Source: Pelagomonas calceolata
Taxonomy: Eukaryota; Sar; Pelagophyceae; Pelagomonadales; Pelagomonadaceae
Direction of reading: 5' to 3'
DNA length: 64,000 nt
NCBI GenBank assembly: GCA_918797485.1
Contig: CAKKNE010000003.1
Span: 2,790,001 to 2,854,000, forward strand
The position numbers and the translations under genes were made by a program. The notes beneath the pieces were generated by a model, which was not told the origin of the DNA, did no database searches, and was given only the letters and a program-made list of their open reading frames with translations. This document shows positions 1 through 8,022 of this stretch, piece by piece; position 1 is the stretch's first letter, and each line of letters begins with the position of its first letter.

Positions 1-437
1 TCCAGCTCACCTGGTCAAACATGACCCAGCTATCCGACGACTGCTCGCGGTCGCGGCTGGACGGCGGCATGCACTTCACGGCCTCCGTGCCGGCCGCGGA
101 GGCGCTCTGCGAGGGTATTGGTGATCAGGGCTTCGCCTTCGCGTCCCTCCTCATCGACAATGACTGGATGCCGGGCGCCAACCCCGCGGCCGCGACGCCG
201 CGACCGACCATCAAGCCCACGTCGAAGCCGACGCCGGCGCCGACGCTCCCAACTTGCCAGTCGCTCTGCCACGCCTGGGCCTCGGCGGCGTACAGCGTCA
301 CGGACACGTCTCCCTGGTGCGGGACTTGCACAAACAACGGCGTCAACTGCTTCACCGGTGGCAACAGCTGCCAGGGGCCGTACGATTCCGGTTTCTGCCG
401 GCTCAACATGGCCGGCACGGTGTGCTCCCGAGACTAG
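1..437 (+). CDS. 3' end of a secreted-type Cys-rich protein gene (5' end outside window)
   Basis: The reading frame is open from the window edge (first full codon at base 3) to a TAG at 435-437, so this is the C-terminal part of a longer protein. A Pro/Thr/Lys-rich linker at about residues 60-77 after the first internal Met is followed by a domain with eight cysteines in about 60 residues (pairs CQSLC and WCGTC, then four single Cys). A linker plus disulfide-rich module is typical of extracellular or cell-wall proteins, but I do not recognise the family. The upstream catalytic or binding part is missing, so no function is given. It faces the next gene tail to tail. Confidence 0.6.
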   Translation, partial: QLTWSNMTQLSDDCSRSRLDGGMHFTASVPAAEALCEGIGDQGFAFASLLIDNDWMPGANPAAATPRPTIKPTSKPTPAPTLPTCQSLCHAWASAAYSVTDTSPWCGTCTNNGVNCFTGGNSCQGPYDSGFCRLNMAGTVCSRD

Positions 438-768
438 ACCGGAGGTCGGCGCGCGCGCAAGGCGCGCGCCGGTCCGCCTCCCACTTCCATACGACCATGT
501 TCATATGCCTGCTTTGGGACATCTGACTGACTATCATCCCCCTCGTTCCCCCGCGCCGGTCCTTCTCTTGGTATAAGTTCACCGTGCTGCGTTCTGTTTT
601 AGCTACTAGTGGTACGAACGCAGTGGCGGCTGCGAGGAGGTGTTGCGTGGAAAGAGGCACTCCTACCCCGCCAACACACTGTCACCCCGCACCGAAATGT
701 AGACCGCACTCTTGCCCGTCGAAACGCCGTCACCGCGACGAGACTCATAAACGAACTATTGTTACATA
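438..768. other. Convergent intergenic region
   Basis: This lies between the 3' ends of two convergent genes. It holds a GC-rich hairpin just after the first stop codon (448-470). I see nothing else that looks coding or repeated. Confidence 0.5.
448..470 (+). other. 3'-UTR hairpin
   Basis: GGCGCGCGC at 448-456 pairs perfectly with GCGCGCGCC at 462-470 around a 5-base loop, 10 bases after the TAG of the first gene. It may be an RNA structure in the 3' UTR. In GC-rich DNA a chance hairpin is also possible. Confidence 0.35.
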
Positions 769-1353
769 TCAGTAGAAGATACCTTTGCCCCCCGCGATGA
801 CGAGCACGGTCATGAGGCCGAAAATACCGAGGTAGAGGTTGCCGCCCCCTTGGTAATCGGCCGACATAGGATCACTTTTCCTCATGTCGGCGACGAGCTT
901 GTTCCGCACCTCGTCGGACAGCTCGTTGAGCTCGTTGAAGGCCTGGACGGCTGCGATGATGTCGAGGTTGTCCCTCGAAAAACCGCCGGCCTTCTCGGCC
1001 GTCGCCAGCGCGATCTGGATCTGCTCCTTGTTGCGGGCTTTCGTGGCCGCCCGGAGCGCTTCCGTGATCTTCTTGCGGTTCTCGATCTCGCGCTGCGTCT
1101 TCTCCTCCGGCGTGAGCTCCTTCGCCTCGACGACGGGCTCGGCGACGGCGACGGGCGCCGGCGGCGGCGGCGCCGGCGCGGGCGGCATCGCCTCGGCGGC
1201 GAGCGCGTCCGCTTCCGCTCGCAAGGCGGCGGCCTGCTCAAGGAGGGCCGTCGCCTCGTCGACGGCGCGCAGCTTGTGCTGCGCTATCCTGGTGACGGGC
1301 GGCACCAAGGCCGTGCCGGTTGCGAGGAGTGCGGTGATTGCGAGACGAGCCAT
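769..1353 (-). CDS. Predicted plastid-targeted or secreted protein with C-terminal membrane segment
   Basis: The protein has 194 aa if it starts at the ATG at 1351-1353. The frame continues upstream, but only with non-ATG starts and no signal peptide. From this Met an N-terminal hydrophobic segment (MARLAITALLATGTALVPP) resembles a signal peptide, as needed for import into a secondary plastid. An Ala-rich helix and an Ala/Pro linker follow, then a charged helical middle (about residues 80-160). The C-terminus has one membrane segment (NLYLGIFGLMTVLVIAGG). I do not recognise the family. A plastid membrane role is inferred only from this layout. Confidence 0.65.
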   Translation of the reverse strand: MARLAITALLATGTALVPPVTRIAQHKLRAVDEATALLEQAAALRAEADALAAEAMPPAPAPPPPAPVAVAEPVVEAKELTPEEKTQREIENRKKITEALRAATKARNKEQIQIALATAEKAGGFSRDNLDIIAAVQAFNELNELSDEVRNKLVADMRKSDPMSADYQGGGNLYLGIFGLMTVLVIAGGKGIFY

Positions 1354-1769
1354 TGTTGCGTTCTTCGACAGCGTTTTGCGGTGCTGCTTCGACAGCGTTT
1401 TGTGGTGCGCGACGGCTTGTGACGGCTGAGTGGCGCTGCTGAGTGGTTTTGTTGCAACAAAAGTGTTGTTGCGACTGCGGTCTTCGACGACTGTTCGTGT
1501 TCTTGCAAAGAGATACTCGCGGAAGACTCCAACGATGTCTGTCTGCGCGAATTTATGCGACGGCGGCTGTGCCACTGCCAGCACGAGCTATCAACAAAGC
1601 TGACGGGGTGCGCGGATCCAACCTGAGGCGCACCGCTCCGGGTACAGGCGCGAGCCCAAGCTTCGGAACAAGACTGCTCTCGAGTAAAAAAACACAACAA
1701 GGGACGCTGCCCGTACGCGGCCCGCGCCCGAACGGCCCGCAAGCAAGACAAAGTAAAACACACTTCCCC
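1354..1769. other. Intergenic region upstream of the 769-1353 gene
   Basis: This 416 bp stretch separates two minus-strand genes and should hold the promoter of the left gene and the 3' UTR of the right one. I see no copy of the palindromic promoter element here and no coding signal. Confidence 0.4.
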
Positions 1770-4040
1770 TTAGAGATACACCGTCTGCACGCGCCGCTTC
1801 GGCCTAAATATTCGATCGGCGGCGACCATGGCCGGCGGCAAGGCGGCCGGCGTCACGGTCTCGGAGCGCGCGCCACCATCAGTAATAGTCCACGAGTCGA
1901 CGGAGCCGCGCGTCTTTAATGAGCCACGGGTAGAAGCGCGAGAAAACGTCGGATACAACTCGTTTTCTGCCGGCTCGGCGCTTTCCTCGACGAAGACGCC
2001 CGTGCCGTCGACGAGGGAAGAAGCCGTCCGCACCGGTGAGCCCGTCGCCTTCCACTCCGAGGGCTCGCCAATGAACGGCGAGGCCCGCGCGTCGAAGTAG
2101 TTCTGGAGATTGGTCGATCTAATATTCGCAACACGCTCTTTCTCGGCCTCTACCGCGGAACGCCACTCACTCAACAACGAAGCCTGCTTCCTCCTCTGCT
2201 TGCTTTCATCCGTTTCCGGTGGTATGGTAGAATCGAAGATGCCCGGGTGGATCGTGAAAGGAGCCTTCTGCGACCGCAACGCCAATACCCGATCCATCTC
2301 ACTGTTCCGGATGAGCTCCACGTCGCGCTCGAGCTCCTCCTTCAGCCGGCGCCGTTCCGCGGCCCGTTCCTTGGAGGCCCGCTCCCGCTCCAGGTGGATC
2401 TTCTCCTCCCGGTCGAACTCCTCCCTCCTAATATGATCTACCAGTCGGATCGCGTTGGACAACTCCTCGTGTTTCACTTCTTCTAATCTCTCTTCAATCC
2501 CGTGCTTCTGCACGTTCGAAATGGCCATGGAGACCCTTTCAGCCAATCGAGCTTCCGCCTTGCGCTTGCGGATGGCCTCCCTTTCTGCTCGTCGCGCCTC
2601 CTGGACCACAGCTTCTCTCGGCCCGCCTCGCGGCGCGCCGGACGCCGCGCCGGGCGGCGGCACGCGGATCTCCTTCAATGCTGAAGCATCGAAGCCCGCG
2701 GGCAGGTCTATGGACGCAGCCGTGGCGTCAAACCCTTGCCGTAGAGGCAGCTCCATCCGCAGGTCAAGTTCTTCTCTTTTCACGAGGTTCACCCTCGTGG
2801 CTTTTGATTCTCTTTCGAGAGCCAGGGCGTCCATCAGAGGTACGCTTCCAGATGATCTTAATGTCACGGCCTCCACATTACGTGTCACGTGGTCCACAGG
2901 ACCAGTCAGTCGAGGCACCTGGGCTTCCGGCACGGAAGAAGCCTCGTAGTACGACCGATGGGCCGCCTCGAAGCGGGACTGGTCCGCCTTGTCCGCCACT
3001 TCGTGGCCTTCCAGCGTTCGCTCATGTAGCTTTTTCCTAGCAGGCAGCGGCAACGGGTCCTGCGGCCGCGGCCGTAAGGGCGGGATCGACGCGACCATTT
3101 GTGCAGCCTCCTTGTCACTGATGACCTCCCCACTTTTACGAAGCTTCTCGATCATCTCCAATTTCTTCTGGACCGCCTCCTTCCTCTCAGCATCTTCCTG
3201 TTTCCACCTCTCCAGATCTTTCCGGTCGGCCTTGATGGCGTCGATCTCCATCCTCCGTAACTTCCTTTGTAGTCTACGTTCGTCCTTTTTCTCCTCGGGG
3301 AGTTCCAGGAAGTCTTCACTCACATGCTTCGCGAGAACATCTTCCTGGAGCCTTTGTGTGTGCGCGAGCGCCTTGCCCGTCTCGGCTTCTCTCTTGAAGT
3401 CAAAGGCCTGGGCTCGCGACTGTTTCCGCCGCATGATCGCGAAGGGGTCGGCCCGCATCTTGCGTTGCAATCTTTTCGCGTTCCGGGGGCCGGCGGCTGC
3501 TTTGATGGCTTCGGGTCTCAACGTGGCCGCAGCGCCGATGAAGGCGTCTTCATCCAAGGCTTGCGAGGGATCTAAAGCAAGCTCGGTCAAGAAGGTAGCT
3601 GCCGCTTCCTGGGGATGGGTCGAACCGGGTGGTGGTGCGTATTTCAGGTCCAGCGCGCGGATCGCGTCGCCCAATCGGGACGTGGCCAAGCCATCCTTGC
3701 CCTTGAGGGCGTTGAAGATGGATGTGAGTTGCGTCGTGACGACCGTGGCCGTCTTGCCGAGGCCCCGAGCCTTGTTGTACTGTTTTTTCGAGGGTTCGGG
3801 ATTAAACTCCTTGGCGAACGTCTTGGCCGCGCGGCCTTGCGTCGACATGGCCTTCGACATATACGAGGTGGGATTCCGTTCCGAGGCGGCGAGCAAGGTG
3901 CGCGTGAGATTGTTTGCCATGAAACTCGTCGAGCGGGGCAGCTCGTCGTCGTCATCATCTTCGTCCTTCGCCTCCTCGTACTCGCCATGGATCTCCTCGT
4001 CGCGGAAGGCTTGCGAGACGCCGCGGGGGCGGCGCTGCAT
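1770..4040 (-). CDS. Large charged coiled-coil protein, function unknown
   Basis: The protein has 756 aa from the ATG at 4038-4040. The frame runs on upstream but without an ATG, into a repeated 5' leader motif. After an acidic stretch near residues 25-34, long Glu/Arg/Lys-rich helical segments (about 220-330 and 490-620) predict coiled coils. No signal peptide, membrane segment or catalytic motif is visible. An EF-hand-like or structural role is possible but not shown. Similar uncharacterised Glu/Arg-rich proteins are often cytoskeletal or ciliary, which is only an inference here. Confidence 0.75.
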   Translation of the reverse strand: MQRRPRGVSQAFRDEEIHGEYEEAKDEDDDDDELPRSTSFMANNLTRTLLAASERNPTSYMSKAMSTQGRAAKTFAKEFNPEPSKKQYNKARGLGKTATVVTTQLTSIFNALKGKDGLATSRLGDAIRALDLKYAPPPGSTHPQEAAATFLTELALDPSQALDEDAFIGAAATLRPEAIKAAAGPRNAKRLQRKMRADPFAIMRRKQSRAQAFDFKREAETGKALAHTQRLQEDVLAKHVSEDFLELPEEKKDERRLQRKLRRMEIDAIKADRKDLERWKQEDAERKEAVQKKLEMIEKLRKSGEVISDKEAAQMVASIPPLRPRPQDPLPLPARKKLHERTLEGHEVADKADQSRFEAAHRSYYEASSVPEAQVPRLTGPVDHVTRNVEAVTLRSSGSVPLMDALALERESKATRVNLVKREELDLRMELPLRQGFDATAASIDLPAGFDASALKEIRVPPPGAASGAPRGGPREAVVQEARRAEREAIRKRKAEARLAERVSMAISNVQKHGIEERLEEVKHEELSNAIRLVDHIRREEFDREEKIHLERERASKERAAERRRLKEELERDVELIRNSEMDRVLALRSQKAPFTIHPGIFDSTIPPETDESKQRRKQASLLSEWRSAVEAEKERVANIRSTNLQNYFDARASPFIGEPSEWKATGSPVRTASSLVDGTGVFVEESAEPAENELYPTFSRASTRGSLKTRGSVDSWTITDGGARSETVTPAALPPAMVAADRIFRPKRRVQTVYL

Positions 4041-4047
4041 CGTGGCT

Positions 4048-4076
4048 AGGCGTCGCGGCGATGGCGTCTGGGCAGC
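4048..4076 (-). repeat. 5' leader repeat, copy 1
   Basis: On the minus strand this 29-base stretch, with core ACGCCATCGCCGCGACG, ends 8 bases upstream of an ATG. It is identical over all 29 bases to 25740-25768, which also lies just upstream of a start codon. A similar core occurs inside the introner introns of this window. Confidence 0.7.
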
Positions 4077-4249
4077 GGCGTCTTGCAAGCCCTGCCCGAG
4101 TGCACAGACTCTGGCGTCGGGGTCGTATCGAAGGACGCGTCGGGGCAGCGACCGGTGTGCTCCGTGCCACAGTGGGAGGCTGCCGGAGGTGGTCAGGGCG
4201 GCCTGGCGTGCCGAGACCAGGCCCTGCTGAACTTAGCGCCGACAATGAG

Positions 4250-4272
4250 GCTAGTATGTCAAGACGCTAGCT
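4250..4272 (-). promoter_or_regulatory. Palindromic promoter element, copy 1
   Basis: On the minus strand the arms are AGCTAGCG and TACTAGC around TCTTGACA. It sits between two divergent genes. The TGACATACTAGCC end is shared with the copy at 9989. Confidence 0.6.
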
Positions 4273-4494
4273 CACTGCTAAGGCGGCTCTCACAAACTCG
4301 GCGCACAGGGGCCTGCAGGCATCACGGATCGCGGCAAGGAGACGTGCACACAGTGCGCTCACCGCGTCCGACGACTGGTGGCTACACGATCACCGGACGT
4401 GCACCGGACTGCACACCTCGGAGCTGCAGCGGCGGTCCGCATCATTTGCACTCGCCGCAGCCGTGTGAACGTGCTACGAGGCTCACGCCAGTCG

Positions 4495-5178
4495 ATGCGC
4501 GCATCAGCGCTCCTCATCATGGCAGCCATGGACATCAGCAGCACGACGGCGCTGCGCTGCGTCATCGTGCCCGGCAACGGCTGCACGGGCCGCGTCGCGG
4601 ACGCGAATTGGTACGGCTGGCTCGAGCGCGAGCTGCGACGCGATTCACCATTCCGGGAGGTCGTGGTCCCGGAGACGATGCCCGACCCGGTCGGCGCGAA
4701 GGAAAGCGTCTGGGTGCCGTTTATGCGCGACACTCTCAAGGTCGGCGCCGACACCGTCGTCGTCGGCCACTCCTCGGGCGCCGTCGCCGCGATGCGCCTC
4801 GCCGAGGAGACACCGGTCGCTGCATTAGTACTAGTGAGCGCGTGCCACACGGACCTGGGCGACCCGGGCGAGCGCGCGGCGGGCTACTACGCGCGACCCT
4901 GGCGCTGGGACGCCATCAGGGCGAATGCTGGGCGCATCGTCCAGTTCCACAGCGACAACGACCCGTTCATCCCGGATACCGCGCGATCGCGGCGTCCTTC
5001 GATCGCGCCATCGATGCGACGTGCCCCTGACGCTGTCGTTCAAACACAGGAGGCGCGCCACGTCGCCGAAAACCTACAAAGCGAGTACTCCGAGCTGCCG
5101 GGCCGCTCCCACTTCTTTACGCCGCCGTTCGCCGAGTGCCTCGAGGTCTGCCGAGAGATCGCAGCTAGCACAACATAG
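4495..5178 (+). CDS. RBBP9/YdeN-type serine hydrolase
   Basis: This is an alpha/beta hydrolase of the RBBP9 (DUF1234) family, a small cytosolic serine hydrolase. The nucleophile elbow GHSSGA, the acid site in HSDNDPFIP and the catalytic His in GRSHFF are all visible. The start could be the ATG at 4495, 4519 or 4528. The first is used, and the last gives the usual family N-terminus. Between FIP and VAENL there is an extra stretch of 23 residues. Its DNA (4981-5049) begins GC, ends AAACACAG, carries the introner-like core and is a multiple of three. Removing it restores the exact family spacing, so it is probably an in-frame GC-AG intron. This is not proven. Confidence 0.85.
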   Translation: MRASALLIMAAMDISSTTALRCVIVPGNGCTGRVADANWYGWLERELRRDSPFREVVVPETMPDPVGAKESVWVPFMRDTLKVGADTVVVGHSSGAVAAMRLAEETPVAALVLVSACHTDLGDPGERAAGYYARPWRWDAIRANAGRIVQFHSDNDPFIPDTARSRRPSIAPSMRRAPDAVVQTQEARHVAENLQSEYSELPGRSHFFTPPFAECLEVCREIAASTT

Positions 5179-5219
5179 CGCTGCAGCAGGGCGCTGCTTG
5201 AGTAAAGAGTGTGTGGTAA

Positions 5220-5237
5220 GCGTCGCGGCGATGGCGT
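5220..5237 (-). repeat. Leader/introner core repeat, copy 2
   Basis: Eighteen bases match the core of the leader repeat at 4048 and follow GTGTGTGGTAAG, which resembles an introner terminal repeat. It lies between the 3' ends of two convergent genes. It could be a decayed introner fragment. Confidence 0.45.
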
Positions 5238-5298
5238 GGTGGTAGCGGGCTAAAACGCCCTCGCCGCGACTCATCACAATATAAGTTACAGACAACAA

Positions 5299-6777
5299 CT
5301 AGTCCCACAACGCCAGCCCCCCGTCCTGGTCCACGGTCGCGAGGATGTCCGCGGCCCACGCCACGGCGTTGACGGGAGGCGCTTCCAGGGAAGACGGTTG
5401 CAACGTGGTCGCACAAGCCCCTGTCCGCGCGTCGAAGACCAAAACGGCGCCACTGACAGAGGGCGCCGCAACGTGCAAGGCGCCGGGCGCCCACGCGATC
5501 CTGCATCGCTCCGGCGCCTTTAGGGCATCGTGTTTCAGGGAGTGCACACACGTAGAGCGCCGCCGGTCGTAGATATACAGAGCGTGGTCCGCATTCAGGG
5601 AAGCCACAAAATGGCCCTCCGCACTAACGGCACGGACGGCCGCCGTGCTGTCGCGCGGCCCCATGTCCAAGGCGCACACTTCGCTCCGCGCATCCCACAA
5701 TCGACACGCGCCGTCGGCGTGGCCCGCGATCACTGAATGGCCGCCCACGCTAGCTAGGGCAGAACCGCCGCTCGGGCACAGCCGCTCCTCCCTCACTCGG
5801 TCGTGGTCCCAGAACTTGACGACGCCGTCACTGGCGCACGTCGCATACGTTGCTTGTGAGAGTAAAACGGCGCCGCCCATCCGCGCTTTCTTTTGGTGTG
5901 AGTGCTGCAGCGACAGGCGGCGCCTCCCATTGATATCCCAGAGCTGGACGGACGTATTTTTCGAAGCGCACAGTATCAGATCATGCTTCACATCGACGGT
6001 GGCGCAGGATTCTCTCCTATCGGTAGTGAGTTTGAGGGACGGCGTCGGCGTCGTCGTAACGTGCCAAACAACAATGGAACCGTCCTCCCCGCCCGAAACC
6101 GCGTGCTTCCCCTCCAGACACACGTCGACCGCTGCGACAGCGTGGGCCCGTCGTACCACGCACCGTGCCTTCGACGGCACCGCCTCGACCACTGACCACT
6201 CCTTCTCGTTCTTCAGATCCAGATCGCTCCGCAACCGCTCCACGACCTCGGTCATCGCATTGAGCTCCCCATTCTTTTTATCTTTGTCGGAGATGACTCT
6301 TTGTATGAGTGAATCGTGCTCCTGCTTTCTTAGTCTTGATTCTTCCTCGTGGCGCTTGGCCTTGGATCGCTCCGCGCTCAATTTTGAGACGGCCTCGTCC
6401 CGCTCCTTGCGCAACCTATCAGAGTCCCGTCGCAGCGTCTCCAGTCTCCGGTCGCGCTCGTGGAGCGCATCGGCCAAAGCGACGCGTTCCTTGTCCAACG
6501 CTCGCGCGGCCTCGTGCGCCGCGCTCAGGTCCCGCTGGAGCGACGCGTTCTGCTGCTCGAGGCGCCGCGCTGCGGTCTGTGCTGCTCGCGCCGTCATCGT
6601 GTCGTCGGCCTCGCTTCTCAAAGTCGACAACGCGGCCGCTTGCCGGGCGATGGTGTCCTCGTGTTCCAAGATACGCTCGTTCAGGGCGCTGTTCTCTTGG
6701 ATGATGGCTCTGAATCGGTCGACCTCGGCGTCCTGCTGGGCTAGGGCTCGGCGCACCGATTCTAAGTGTGCTGCCAT
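5299..6777 (-). CDS. ATG16: ATG16-like autophagy protein (coiled coil plus WD40)
   Basis: The 492 aa protein starts at the ATG at 6775-6777. Residues 1 to about 205 are a long coiled coil, and the rest is a WD40 propeller. The join VPSKARCVVRRAHAVAAVDV and the blades GHADGACRLWDARSE and INAVAW-like VNAVAWAADI match the ATG16L1 pattern in order. In the family, ATG16 binds ATG5-ATG12 and directs lipidation of ATG8 on forming autophagosomes. The N-terminal ATG5-binding segment is short and divergent here, so the call rests on overall architecture and the C-terminal blades. Divergent from the ankyrin gene. Confidence 0.8.
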   Translation of the reverse strand: MAAHLESVRRALAQQDAEVDRFRAIIQENSALNERILEHEDTIARQAAALSTLRSEADDTMTARAAQTAARRLEQQNASLQRDLSAAHEAARALDKERVALADALHERDRRLETLRRDSDRLRKERDEAVSKLSAERSKAKRHEEESRLRKQEHDSLIQRVISDKDKKNGELNAMTEVVERLRSDLDLKNEKEWSVVEAVPSKARCVVRRAHAVAAVDVCLEGKHAVSGGEDGSIVVWHVTTTPTPSLKLTTDRRESCATVDVKHDLILCASKNTSVQLWDINGRRRLSLQHSHQKKARMGGAVLLSQATYATCASDGVVKFWDHDRVREERLCPSGGSALASVGGHSVIAGHADGACRLWDARSEVCALDMGPRDSTAAVRAVSAEGHFVASLNADHALYIYDRRRSTCVHSLKHDALKAPERCRIAWAPGALHVAAPSVSGAVLVFDARTGACATTLQPSSLEAPPVNAVAWAADILATVDQDGGLALWD

Positions 6778-7120
6778 CTTTTTTGGTTTGGCGGCGTAGC
6801 GATGCTCAGGCCTCGTGCAGCGGTCGGAGCTTGACCTCGGCTACCTCTTGGGTTTGTAACAGAGAGTGGGTCGAACTTGTTGTTCTTTGCCCAGAAAAGT
6901 CGTGTGCTAAATTGGTGCTAGTGCCTTTACAGACACTACTTCACTAGCTTTGTTTGGTTTGGCCGCGGAGCGGACGCAGGCGTTAAAAATCGGTATCTCG
7001 GTTATTATCCTGACCCAGAAGTCAACGCGGACCGCGGCGGGCCGCGCCGGAAAGCGCTCTTACATTTGAAAATTGAAATCAATCTCGATCTGCCGCGCGC
7101 GCAGAGGGGTTGACGGAGCG
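6778..7120. other. Divergent promoter region
   Basis: This lies between ATG16 (minus) and the ankyrin gene (plus). It holds a palindromic element at 6917-6939 and no coding signal. Confidence 0.5.
6917..6939 (-). promoter_or_regulatory. Palindromic promoter element, copy 2 (diverged)
   Basis: The minus strand reads TGTAAAGGCACTAGC at one end, but the other arm is GTAGTG instead of GCTAGCG. A further CACTAGC follows at 6942-6948 on the plus strand. Divergent gene pair. Confidence 0.5.
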
Positions 7121-7936
7121 ATGGAAGACGACGGCGTCCCTGAAAGAATCTTTGACGCGGCGTGCGACGGCGACCTGGAAGAAGTGCAAAAATTTCTAGC
7201 CAGCGTCGCCACGCCGCGAGACGTCGTGAACAGCATAGATCCTGCTGCGCCTGGCAGCAATGCAACGCTTCTCTCTTGTGTGACCTGTGAAGTTCGCAAC
7301 AACGTGAGGCACGTCAAAATCGTGAGACTGCTCATTTCCCACGGTGCTAACGTGAATCAAATCGAGACGGGCGGGGCATCGCCGCTACACAACGTACTGC
7401 ATTTTTTTGGCCATGGGTGCTCGGGAAAAGCAGTTATCGATGTGGTCAAGTCTCTCCTGAGGGCAGGGGCTGATGTTAATCGCGCAGGTGGAAGGTACGT
7501 AGGCCTTCCAATCACGATGGTCATCGAAAAGTTGGCGAAACGACGTCGTCCTGACAGTGCGGCGCTTGCGGAACTTGTGAAAATGCTCCTGCGTGCGGGT
7601 GCCTCCGTAGATAGTTCTAGTGAAGGGAAATTGACTGGGTGGCAAAGTATGCGGAATGTTTGGCTTACTGCTGTTCGGACACATCGGTACGACGACGACG
7701 GCAGGTGCGCCGAGCTCCTTGCCGATCCCCACTTCATCACGATCAAAGCCCAGATAGACGGCGTCCACGCGCACGGTTCCTGGCGCGCGTACATCATGGC
7801 GCCGCGGTTGGAGGTCTTGACCCTCCGCGGTCTCGCGAACCGCGGCAAGATCCGCTCGACGGACCCCGCGCTGAACAACCTCGTCGCGCTCCCGAATGAG
7901 CTCATCTGCCAGGTACTCGCGTTTTGGTCCGGCTAG
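7121..7936 (+). CDS. Ankyrin-repeat protein with C-terminal F-box-like tail
   Basis: The protein has 271 aa from the ATG at 7121. The frame extends upstream only to a non-ATG start. Ankyrin repeats are visible at about residues 8-165: FDAACDGDLEEVQKFL, VRLLISHGANVNQ, VKSLLRAGADVNRAGG and VKMLLRAGASVD. The tail ends in LPNELICQVLAFW, which resembles the first helix of an F-box. Ankyrin repeats bind proteins, and the tail may link to an SCF ubiquitin ligase, an inference. Large ankyrin families are common in algal genomes. Confidence 0.8.
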   Translation: MEDDGVPERIFDAACDGDLEEVQKFLASVATPRDVVNSIDPAAPGSNATLLSCVTCEVRNNVRHVKIVRLLISHGANVNQIETGGASPLHNVLHFFGHGCSGKAVIDVVKSLLRAGADVNRAGGRYVGLPITMVIEKLAKRRRPDSAALAELVKMLLRAGASVDSSSEGKLTGWQSMRNVWLTAVRTHRYDDDGRCAELLADPHFITIKAQIDGVHAHGSWRAYIMAPRLEVLTLRGLANRGKIRSTDPALNNLVALPNELICQVLAFWSG

Positions 7937-8022
7937 CGGCGCAGCCACGTAGCCGAGAGCGTGACTCAGTACAAGACTGATGAAGCAAGCGCACAAGGCG
8001 CTACCAAGATGACTAAGAAAAC

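Larger units (their letters stand above)
4041..4494. other. Divergent promoter region
   Basis: This lies between the start codons of the coiled-coil gene (minus) and the RBBP9-like gene (plus). It holds a 29-base leader repeat (4048-4076) and a palindromic promoter element (4250-4272). Confidence 0.5.

Noticed and set aside
1131-1240. GC-rich Ala/Pro repeat as a possible tandem DNA repeat
   Set aside because: It is codon-level low complexity in a protein linker, with no regular DNA unit.
2989-4230. 413-codon plus-strand frame, antisense to the coiled-coil gene
   Set aside because: Ser/Arg/Phe-rich low-quality protein with no motif; it mirrors the codon pattern of the minus-strand gene, whose protein has clear coiled-coil character.
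5645-6799. 384-codon plus-strand frame antisense to ATG16
   Set aside because: Low-complexity Ser/Arg protein; the minus-strand frame has coiled coil and WD40 repeats.
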